From IMG/VR virus record IMGVR_UViG_3300020469_000333, positions 1 to 20,352 of that record: a DNA stretch of 20,352 nt; one strand, 5' to 3'. The notes beneath the pieces are model-generated. The model was given only the letters and a program-made list of their open reading frames with translations, ran no database searches and was not told the origin of the DNA. Shown one piece after another: positions 6,819-13,207 of this stretch. Every line of letters begins with the position of its first letter. Position 1 is the first letter of the stretch. Both the position numbers and the translations under genes were made by a program. Source of the stretch: a virus.

Positions 6819-7319
6819 ATGAAAAGTTTGAAACAATATCTAGCAGAATCTGAAAAAAGCTATAAGTTTAGACTTCGTAGTATTAACGAAATTTCAGATG
6901 AGCATATGGACAGAATTGAGTCGCATATGAAAAAGTATAATATGGAAAGCATGAGTGCTTGTAAAAAGACAATTATGCAACCTAAGCCCAGAGGATTTGG
7001 TGACGTAGGTCCAAATGAAGTTTTCATTTGTGATATGGAAATAAAATTACCAGCAACTCCCAATGCACTACAAGAAGAAATTTGTAGAATTATTGGTTGC
7101 CCAATGGGTAATATAATTATAAACAACATGAATGAATCAGAAGAACTTTGGAATGATGAAATCAAAGATGAGGACCAAGAACCAAAGAGCGTACTAGCCG
7201 ACGCAGATTACAGTGACGCTGAAAAAGTAGATCACAGTGAAAATTATGGTAACGAGTTTGTAGATAAGTTTGTTAAAGCTCAACCAAAAGGCGAATTGAA
7301 TACAGAATATAAGGTGTAA
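6819..7319 (+). CDS. Unknown protein with capsid-targeting-like N-terminus
   Basis: A 166-residue protein with no assigned family. ATG 6819 is preferred to ATG 6804 because AAGGAAG (6807-6813) sits at the right distance. The start MKSLKQYLAE followed by S resembles the capsid-targeting peptides of T4 internal proteins (MKTYQEFIAE followed by A), which are cut by the gp21 prohead protease after (L/I)-x-E. The body has an alpha/beta pattern (YKFRLRSI, a helix DEHMDRIESHMKKY, then VFICDMEIKLP and EEICRIIGCPMGNIIINNM), which could be a small ferredoxin-like domain. The C-terminal 50 residues are acidic. Position among packaging genes fits a virion or prohead role, but function is unknown. Confidence 0.65.
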   Translation: MKSLKQYLAESEKSYKFRLRSINEISDEHMDRIESHMKKYNMESMSACKKTIMQPKPRGFGDVGPNEVFICDMEIKLPATPNALQEEICRIIGCPMGNIIINNMNESEELWNDEIKDEDQEPKSVLADADYSDAEKVDHSENYGNEFVDKFVKAQPKGELNTEYKV

Positions 7320-7324
7320 CGACA

Positions 7325-9121
7325 ATGGATTTAAATGACTTATACAAACTAGCAGGAATTCCCAGAGACGATGCACCTGCAATAGAACCACAACCAGTGG
7401 AACAACCAGTAGCTGAACAACCAATGGACGGCAGAGACGATATGAAAGCAATGATTGCTTTGGTAACTCCAGAACAGCTGAATCAACTAGTTGGAGATAC
7501 TCCAGTTGAAGAAGAAGGTTTTGCTAATAGCGGAGACGAGTATGCTGGTGAACCAGAAGCATACAAAGGCACACTAGGTAGCCCAGCAGATTTAAGTTTG
7601 CGTAGATACTTAGGAGCAAATGGCGTTCCAGTAAACGTAGACGAAACAAAAGTGTATGAAGATCATAAAGTAGAAGATATTACTGAAGCATGGAATGCAT
7701 ACAAATTAACCGAAAGACCATCAGATAGATCAAGACGTGGTACAAGACCACCGGATGCAATTGGTAAAACGGTTCAAATGCCTAGTATTGGTGAACCAAT
7801 TCCACAACCAAAGCCAACTGTAGCTCCAATGCCACAACCAGGTGGAGGACCAGAAGGACCGGCTAAGGCAGGAACAAGACCACCAGATGCAATAGGACCT
7901 AAAACTGCTAAACCAGCACCAAAGGCGCCTGTAGATAATGAAATATTACCGCAAATTGGTGCAGAACCAACGTACACTCAGGCAACAAGACCACCGGATG
8001 CAATAGGACCTCAGACTGCTAAACCAGCACCAAAAGCACCAGTGGCAGGAACAAGACCACCAGATGCAATAGGACCTCAGACTGCTAAATCAGCAAGTGA
8101 TGATCCGATGGGCGGTATGGGCGAACCATCTGGTCCTGGCGAACCTGCAGGTACCAGACCACCAGATGCTATTGGACCTACATCGGCTCCGAAAGCAACA
8201 GCAAAAAAAGACGCTCCGGCAAAACCCAAAGCACCTAAGATTACATCACAAATGAGAGCAGACGCTATGGCTTATGCTGATAGAGATGGCTTACCATTAG
8301 ATCAACTAGGTACATTAGTAAAAGGTACAGTTGGCGGAATTCCAACAACACTAGAAGTTGACAAATTTGGTACAGTTATCGACATGAAAACAGGTGATGT
8401 TATCGGCGGTGATGATGCAGATGCGGCTAGATCTAAATCTAAAGGAAGATCGGCTGGACTGGGTGAATCAGACATTGATGAAAATGCTTTTAATCAAGCG
8501 GCAGCCGCGGCGGCTCGTGCAGGTAAAGACAGTTTCGAGTTTGGTGGTAAGACACATAAAACTACAATGAAAAAAGCTGTAGCACACAAGCTAGATGACG
8601 ATATCAATAGACTAAGGTCACTTGCTGGTATGAGCGGATCAGTAACTGAATCCAACGGCACATTTGTTGGTATCAATACAAAAACAGGTGACTTTGAATC
8701 AGGCATTAGCCGCGACGAAGCAATGAGTGGTAAATTCACACACATGTTGCCAGATGACACAACATACTTTGATCCAGACACAGCAGAAGAGCTAGTTGGC
8801 GCACCAGACGAAGAAATGAAAGCAATGGGTTGGGAAAAAGTAAAACCAAAAGGCACATTTGCTTGTATCAATGTTGACACAGGTGAATATGGATATTGTG
8901 ACAAAGATGAACTTCACAAGTTTACACACATGATGCCAGCAGGTGAATTTACATATTTTGATCCAGACACAGCAGAAGAGCTAGTTGGCGCACCAGACGA
9001 AGAAATGAAAGCAATGGGTTGGGAAAAAGTAAAACCAATGGGAATTGAATCAGCAGTTGCTGAAGGTGCAACAGCTGAATCAGAAGAGCTATCAGTTCTT
9101 AGAAGAAACGCAGGGATATAA
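7325..9121 (+). CDS. Repeat-rich putative virion protein, 598 aa
   Basis: Function is not recognised. The N-terminus MDLNDLYKLAGI is followed by a Pro/Glu-rich stretch and a segment I remember from marine phage proteins (GTLGSPADLSLRRYLGANGVPV). Residues 139-284 form a disordered Pro/Ala/Lys-rich region with five TRPPDAIG repeats (from 139, 183, 220, 242 and 276). Residues about 385-423 contain AARAGKDSFEFGGKTHKTTM, a pattern I have seen in marine phage virion proteins. A second INRLRSLAGM motif ends at 436. Residues 445-509 and 510-571 are tandem copies of one domain sharing 82 identical bases. The C-terminus is LSVLRRNAGI. The layout suggests a linker-rich structural or packaged protein. 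It follows the previous gene by five bases with AAGGTG as ribosome site. Confidence 0.7.
   Translation: MDLNDLYKLAGIPRDDAPAIEPQPVEQPVAEQPMDGRDDMKAMIALVTPEQLNQLVGDTPVEEEGFANSGDEYAGEPEAYKGTLGSPADLSLRRYLGANGVPVNVDETKVYEDHKVEDITEAWNAYKLTERPSDRSRRGTRPPDAIGKTVQMPSIGEPIPQPKPTVAPMPQPGGGPEGPAKAGTRPPDAIGPKTAKPAPKAPVDNEILPQIGAEPTYTQATRPPDAIGPQTAKPAPKAPVAGTRPPDAIGPQTAKSASDDPMGGMGEPSGPGEPAGTRPPDAIGPTSAPKATAKKDAPAKPKAPKITSQMRADAMAYADRDGLPLDQLGTLVKGTVGGIPTTLEVDKFGTVIDMKTGDVIGGDDADAARSKSKGRSAGLGESDIDENAFNQAAAAAARAGKDSFEFGGKTHKTTMKKAVAHKLDDDINRLRSLAGMSGSVTESNGTFVGINTKTGDFESGISRDEAMSGKFTHMLPDDTTYFDPDTAEELVGAPDEEMKAMGWEKVKPKGTFACINVDTGEYGYCDKDELHKFTHMMPAGEFTYFDPDTAEELVGAPDEEMKAMGWEKVKPMGIESAVAEGATAESEELSVLRRNAGI
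7738..8180 (+). repeat. Five dispersed TRPPDAIG coding repeats
   Basis: Copies begin near 7739, 7871, 7982, 8048 and 8150 and encode (G/A)TRPPDAIG. Copies two to four continue into PKTAKPAPKAP or PQTAK-type linkers. Codons are mostly conserved between copies but differ at third positions (CCA/CCG, GGA/GGT), so the array is not brand new. Confidence 0.85.
8768..8849 (+). repeat. 82-base exact direct repeat, copy 1
   Basis: Identical over 82 bases to 8957-9038, 189 bases (63 codons) downstream and in the same frame. It encodes FDPDTAEELVGAP followed by an acidic helix and MGWEKVKP. The match extends five more bases to the left after a single mismatch (8767 against 8956). Confidence 0.95.
8957..9038 (+). 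repeat. 82-base exact direct repeat, copy 2
   Basis: Second copy of the block at 8768-8849. The flanking parts of the two domain copies have diverged (VGINTKTGDFESG against ACINVDTGEYGYC), so the identical core indicates recent gene conversion or strong constraint at the DNA level. Confidence 0.95.
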
Positions 9122-9124
9122 ACA

Positions 9125-9838
9125 ATGCCAACATCACAGGAAATGAGAGTAGACAAAACGTTTAATGGTGCAATGGATCAAATTAATCGATTGCAAAAAG
9201 TTTTCCGTGATGAAGGTGGCCTTGCTAAAGCAGTAGTTGATGTTGGCGGTAGTCAAGACTTTGGTGCTATACAAGAAGCATTTGACAACTTGTATGGTGC
9301 ATTAGAAGATGCACACTATGATGCAATGGCTAGTGTTGAAGTAGAAGCAGTAAAACAAAAACTAGGTATGACCGAAGCTCCTAGCATGGGAGCGCCAGAT
9401 TACAATCCAGCAAAAGCAAGTAGTGGCGGTCCAGCATTTGGTAAAATGCCACAGGAAATTAAATTAGCTGGTGATAGCATCTGGGATAGAGATGGTGAAA
9501 ATCCAGACATGGTTACAATGACTGACTACGAAATGGTCACAGATAAAGAAGGCTATGTCGAAGTAGTTGTTGAACATGACGGTCCTTGGACAGTATATAC
9601 AGATAGTGGTTTTGAAAAACATATCAGTGAAATGATTGGTATGGAAGTTACTTTTAGTGAACAAGGCATGCAAGAAGATGGAAGAGCTCATTTAGAAGGC
9701 GGAGATGGACAAACAGAGTCAGTAGCAGAAACAACAACTGATGAAGATACTGAAGAAGAAATTAAAGAACAATCCCCAGAATTATCAAGGCTAAAACAAC
9801 TTATAGGCACTGATTCAATTAGAGAAATGAAGCAATGA
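9125..9838 (+). CDS. Unknown acidic protein, 237 aa, in the putative internal-protein block
   Basis: No family is recognised. The N-terminal 80 residues are helical (FNGAMDQINRLQKVFRDEGG and a second helix AIQEAFDNLYGALEDAHYDAM). A Gly/Pro/Ser linker follows, then a beta-rich domain at about residues 130-185 (YVEVVVEHDGPWTVYT, EVTFSEQG). The tail at about 190-220 is very acidic (TTTDEDTEEEIKEQ) and ends with LSRLKQLIGTDSIREMKQ. That L-x-x-L-K-x-x-I-G element resembles the LxxL(K/R)xxAGI motifs ending the flanking proteins. AGGGA about 10 bases upstream serves as ribosome site. The stop overlaps the next ATG (ATGA), so the genes are coupled. A structural or scaffold-like role is inference from context. 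Confidence 0.65.
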   Translation: MPTSQEMRVDKTFNGAMDQINRLQKVFRDEGGLAKAVVDVGGSQDFGAIQEAFDNLYGALEDAHYDAMASVEVEAVKQKLGMTEAPSMGAPDYNPAKASSGGPAFGKMPQEIKLAGDSIWDRDGENPDMVTMTDYEMVTDKEGYVEVVVEHDGPWTVYTDSGFEKHISEMIGMEVTFSEQGMQEDGRAHLEGGDGQTESVAETTTDEDTEEEIKEQSPELSRLKQLIGTDSIREMKQ

Positions 9839-10104
9839 CAGACAAAACATTTAAAGATTATTTAAAAGAAGATACTGTGTCTGAAGCAGTTGACCAAGCA
9901 TTAATTGATCAAGTAATAGATCAAATTATAAGAGATATAGATATGGGTGACCAAACAGCAATTGAAGAATTGCTGATGAGTTGTCCAGAAGATAAACTCA
10001 AAGGTTTCTTATCAGAAGTCAATGAGGGAAAATACGGTACATTGTACAAAAAAGGTGTGAGTCGCAACTTAGCGGTTCTCAAAAAAAACGCAGGCATTAC
10101 ATAA
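9835..10104 (+). CDS. Small protein with capsid-targeting-like N-terminus and AGI tail, 89 aa
   Basis: Starts within the previous gene's stop (ATGA). Residues 4-11 (KTFKDYLKE) resemble T4 capsid-targeting peptides (KTYQEFIAE), with L-K-E as a candidate gp21-type cleavage site. Residues 20-60 are amphipathic helices (ALIDQVIDQIIRDIDMGD and IEELLMSC). The C-terminus NLAVLKKNAGIT matches the terminal motif of the 598-residue protein (LSVLRRNAGI). No function is known to me. A strong terminator follows at once, closing the operon that began before gp4. A small prohead-internal protein is the best guess from motif and position. Confidence 0.65.
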   Translation: MTDKTFKDYLKEDTVSEAVDQALIDQVIDQIIRDIDMGDQTAIEELLMSCPEDKLKGFLSEVNEGKYGTLYKKGVSRNLAVLKKNAGIT

Positions 10105-10105
10105 C

Positions 10106-10139
10106 TAAAGAGCTAGTGTAAAAACTAGCTCTTTTTTTT
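10106..10139 (+). terminator. Intrinsic terminator before gp17
   Basis: AAAGAGCTAGT (10106-10116), six-base loop, ACTAGCTCTTT, giving an 11-bp stem with GC-containing core followed by a long T-run. It separates the upstream operon from the large terminase gene, which has its own late box. Confidence 0.9.
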
Positions 10140-10141
10140 AA

Positions 10142-10155
10142 CATAAGTACTACTA
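10142..10155 (+). promoter_or_regulatory. T4-late-like promoter with ACTACTA extension before gp17
   Basis: CATAAGTA (10142-10149) followed by CTACTA. The box starts exactly 16 bases before ATG 10158, the same spacing as at gp4 (5845 to 5861). The stretch between terminator and ATG contains no Shine-Dalgarno sequence. Confidence 0.55.
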
Positions 10156-10157
10156 TA

Positions 10158-11708
10158 ATGAGTGTAGATACTAAACTAATCAAAACCCCATACAAAAGAG
10201 AAAACTTTAATCAACAACAGATTGAAGAGATTGTCAAATGTACACAAGATCCTCAATATTTTATTGAAAACTTTGTATGGATACAACACCCTGTAAAAGG
10301 CAGGTTAAAGTTTGACTTGTTTGACTTTCAACGTGGACTATTAGATGCTTATCACCATCACAGATATAGTATAGCACTTATCAGTAGACAAATGGGTAAG
10401 TCAACAGCGGCTGGAGCATATTTGTTATGGTATGCAATGTATGTACCTGACCAAACTATTCTTATTGCGGCACACAAATACAGCGGTGCCCAAGAGATTA
10501 TGCAACGTATTAGATTTGCATACGAACTATTACCAGACCATGTGAGAGCAGGTTGTACAGCATACAACAAAGGATCACTAGAATTTGATAATGGTAGCCG
10601 TATTATTGCACAAGCTACAACAGAAAACACAGGACGTGGTTTAAGTATTTCACTAGCATACTTGGACGAGTTTGCATTTGTGAGACCTAGTATTGCTCGC
10701 GAGTTTTGGACCAGTTTGTCACCAACACTTAGTACAGGTGGTAAGTGTATTATTACAAGTACACCAAATCAAGACGATGACCAATTTGCACAAATTTGGC
10801 GTGCCGCATGTAACACAACAGACGAGTTTGGAAATGAAAAAGAAGTAGGTAAAAACGGATTTAAGAGTTACAGTGCAGATTGGAAGCAACACCCTGATAG
10901 AGACCAGCCTTGGGCTGATGAAGAAAAGGGTAAAATTGGAGAAGAACGTTTTCGTAGAGAACATCTAAATGAATTTATTGCATATGACGAAACATTAATC
11001 AGCAGTTTAAAACTTGCTACAATGGAAAGCAGAGATGTATACAAACGCACAGGGCAAGTACGTTGGTACAAAAACATTGTAAAAGGTAAAACATATGTTG
11101 CTGGTTTAGATCCAAGTTTAGGGACAGGCGGTGATAACAGTGCTATACAAATATATGAACTACCAGGTATGAAACAGGTAGCAGAATGGATGCACAACAA
11201 AACTAGTATTACAGAACAAATACGAATAATGAGACAAATGCTATTAGAAATACAAGAACAATCCCCCGACAGCGAAATATATTGGAGTGTAGAAAACAAT
11301 ACACTAGGAGAAGCCGCACTAGTTGTAATAAATGAAATGGGAGAGGACAATATACCAGGACAATTTATAAGTCAACCCCGCAGTGCTAATAGAGGTTTTA
11401 GGAAAGGTTTTACTACTACAAACAAAAGCAAACTAGCGGCATGTAGTAAACTTAAAACATGGGTTGAAACAGATAGAATGGAAATTGCCAGTAGTGCATT
11501 GTTAAGAGAGATCAAAACATTTATTGCTAGGGGTAGCAGTTTTAGTGCAAAAGAAGGCGAAACTGATGATCTGGTAATGGCATGTGTATTGGTAGTACGC
11601 ATAGCACAACAAGTGGCACAATATGATGAAAATGCATATGATGAACTAAAGGATAGTTTCTCAGATGAAGAGGCAGTTGACCCCATGCCATTTGTGTTTC
11701 TAACATAA
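10158..11708 (+). CDS. gp17: Large terminase subunit, ATPase/nuclease (T4 gp17 family)
   Basis: Packaging motor that pumps DNA into the prohead and cuts it. The N-terminal ATPase has a Q-type motif (FDFQRG, Q58), Walker A SRQMGKST (76-83, T4 SRQLGKTT), Walker B AYLDEF (D170, E171) and the coupling segment TSTPN at 200-204. The C-terminal RNase H-like nuclease has D318 in GLDPSLGTGGDNSA, E379 in SVEN and D470/D471 in TDDLVMA, equivalent to the T4 acidic triad. The protein has 516 residues against 610 in T4; the difference is mostly at the N-terminus and in loops. The ATG has no Shine-Dalgarno sequence. The gene is split from gp16 by four genes, unlike T4. Confidence 0.96.
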   Translation: MSVDTKLIKTPYKRENFNQQQIEEIVKCTQDPQYFIENFVWIQHPVKGRLKFDLFDFQRGLLDAYHHHRYSIALISRQMGKSTAAGAYLLWYAMYVPDQTILIAAHKYSGAQEIMQRIRFAYELLPDHVRAGCTAYNKGSLEFDNGSRIIAQATTENTGRGLSISLAYLDEFAFVRPSIAREFWTSLSPTLSTGGKCIITSTPNQDDDQFAQIWRAACNTTDEFGNEKEVGKNGFKSYSADWKQHPDRDQPWADEEKGKIGEERFRREHLNEFIAYDETLISSLKLATMESRDVYKRTGQVRWYKNIVKGKTYVAGLDPSLGTGGDNSAIQIYELPGMKQVAEWMHNKTSITEQIRIMRQMLLEIQEQSPDSEIYWSVENNTLGEAALVVINEMGEDNIPGQFISQPRSANRGFRKGFTTTNKSKLAACSKLKTWVETDRMEIASSALLREIKTFIARGSSFSAKEGETDDLVMACVLVVRIAQQVAQYDENAYDELKDSFSDEEAVDPMPFVFLT

Positions 11709-11711
11709 ATA
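11704..11711 (+). promoter_or_regulatory. T4-late-like promoter after gp17
   Basis: CATAAATA overlaps the gp17 stop codon and lies 26 bases before ATG 11730. A ribosome site AAAGGAA (11716-11722) lies between, so this unit has a normal leader. Confidence 0.5.
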
Positions 11712-11729
11712 CATTAAAGGAACTTTAGT

Positions 11730-13097
11730 ATGATTACAAGTGACAAAATTGCACAAGATGTTTTTAATATTCTTAAAGGCAACGGATATGACCTAAAGAT
11801 TTTCACTGACGAAGGTGAAAGTACTGTAGATCCACAATCTGCTAGACGTTTCTATATTGCAAAACTAGGAAGTATGGTTAACTTAGATGAAACAGATAGT
11901 AAAAGAGAAATTCGTGTAAGTGTTAATCAAAATACAGATATCAAAGAATTTAAAGATACACTAGCATTATTAAAAAATCTAGCTAATCGTAATGTTATTG
12001 AATACACACTTAAAAGTTTTACAAAGGCAATAGAACCAAAAGACCAAGATTACCAAGCACAGAAAGTAAGAGACATGAAACAAGATGTATCAGAAGGCAT
12101 TAGCGCCGCATATGGTAGTAGCAAGAGCAGTTACCAGCAGTTAGAGAATTCTAAACTAATAATTAAACATACAAAACCAGTTAACGAAGAATCACGTGGT
12201 AGTAGAAGTAGAAATATTAGTGCTATCTATATTGAAAGTGCAGATGGCGAACGTTATAGAATGGAAACTAATAATTTAGCAGGCGGTAGAGCAATGCTAA
12301 GACACGTTAAAGAAGGTGGCAATCCATATGATGAATTCGGTAGACATATTAGTGAGCAGTGTGTAGAACTTAAGAAATTAAAAGAATTTAAAAAGTACAG
12401 TCTTCGTAATGGCTTGGTAAACGAAGATACTACTGATATTGTAGAAGCAGTGGGTAATAGAATTAATAGTTTAAGAGAAGGCATTAACAAGCTAAAAGGT
12501 TGTAAATGCTATCATGAAACAAAAGAGAAGTTTGAATCAAAAGAAGTTAAAATTAACGAAACAGATAGAAACAAACTTCGTAACCAGTTTACAGTACGCA
12601 CATTTGATGAAAGTTTAGATGAAGCGTTACCGTATGTAAATGCATTAGTCAAAGAGATGAAATCACTCAAAGAGGCTGATGACTTTGCAAAAGAGACCAT
12701 GGATAGTCTTGTAGATACTATAGCTAAAATGGATACAGTATCACTACGCAAGGGTATCAATGTAAAATCTGATCCTGAGAATCCAATGAACTTGAGCAGT
12801 TTTGGAAACATGCCTAAGGAAAATCAAATTGCAGTAGTTATGGAATACTTAGGTAACTCCATTGACTTTGCAAAAAAAGGTGAGGGTCAGTTAAGTCAGT
12901 TGCTGACTAGAATGAGCGATCTAATGATGGAACGTGTCAAAGACAAAGCCGTTATGATGTCAGGAGTACAAGCAATTAACTCCCTATTCAAAAAGCTCAC
13001 AGCTACAGCAAGTGAAAATACAGATGTTAATGAAGACTGGGAGGAAACATTCGAAAGTAATTTTAATAATTACGATTTTAATAAACTTTTTAGTTGA
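11730..13097 (+). CDS. Conserved marine-phage protein of unknown function, 455 aa
   Basis: The N-terminal region MITSDKIAQDVFNILKGNGYDLKIF and the segment SRGSRSRNISAIYIESADGERYRMETNNLAGGRAMLRHV (about residues 156-194) are patterns I remember from proteins of marine T4-like and T7-like phages, where they stay uncharacterised. The order is an alpha/beta N-terminal domain (about 1-110), a basic middle with the SRSRNI block, and a long helical C-terminal half (about 220-455) with coiled-coil-like segments (LREGINKLKG, MSDLMMERVKDKAVMMSGVQ). No membrane segment, signal or catalytic motif is evident. Position after gp17 with a late-type box suggests a virion or packaging-linked protein. AAAGGAA sets the start. 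Confidence 0.75.
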   Translation: MITSDKIAQDVFNILKGNGYDLKIFTDEGESTVDPQSARRFYIAKLGSMVNLDETDSKREIRVSVNQNTDIKEFKDTLALLKNLANRNVIEYTLKSFTKAIEPKDQDYQAQKVRDMKQDVSEGISAAYGSSKSSYQQLENSKLIIKHTKPVNEESRGSRSRNISAIYIESADGERYRMETNNLAGGRAMLRHVKEGGNPYDEFGRHISEQCVELKKLKEFKKYSLRNGLVNEDTTDIVEAVGNRINSLREGINKLKGCKCYHETKEKFESKEVKINETDRNKLRNQFTVRTFDESLDEALPYVNALVKEMKSLKEADDFAKETMDSLVDTIAKMDTVSLRKGINVKSDPENPMNLSSFGNMPKENQIAVVMEYLGNSIDFAKKGEGQLSQLLTRMSDLMMERVKDKAVMMSGVQAINSLFKKLTATASENTDVNEDWEETFESNFNNYDFNKLFS

Positions 13098-13122
13098 CAT
13101 CCAACTTTAGATAACATATACT
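13094..13122 (+). promoter_or_regulatory. sigma70-type promoter for gp32
   Basis: TTGACA at 13094-13099, 17-base spacer, TATACT at 13117-13122. It overlaps the stop of the preceding gene. The A-tract/GG extension of the other early promoters is replaced by TTTTTAG, so it may belong to a different class. Confidence 0.75.
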
Positions 13123-13123
13123 A

Positions 13124-13177
13124 ATGACTATATAAGTAGTCATGAGGCATACTTAGGCAACAGTTGCATTAAGCAAC
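13124..13177 (+). promoter_or_regulatory. Structured gp32 leader (candidate autoregulatory RNA)
   Basis: Two stem-loops precede gp32: ATGACTA/TAGTCAT (13124-13130 with 13137-13143, perfect 7 bp, loop TATAAG) and GTTGC/GCAAC (13163-13167 with 13173-13177, loop ATTAA). TAGGCAA occurs on both sides of the second hairpin (13154-13160, 13183-13189). T4 gp32 represses its own translation by binding a leader structure, so an equivalent is plausible. The first stem overlaps the expected transcription start and may instead be a DNA palindrome. Confidence 0.4.
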
Positions 13178-13207
13178 ACACATAGGCAAAAATTTAGGAG
13201 AAAAACT

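Noticed and set aside
7738-8180. Regular repeats as a CRISPR array
   Set aside because: The repeats are in-frame coding modules with unequal spacing and codon-level variation, not palindromic repeats with unique spacers.
916-11686. Many minus-strand open frames, for example 916-1278, 8494-8904, 10868-11350 and 11372-11686
   Set aside because: They are antisense to well-supported + strand genes, have low-complexity Ser/Leu/Ile-rich products, no convincing ribosome sites and no recognised motifs.
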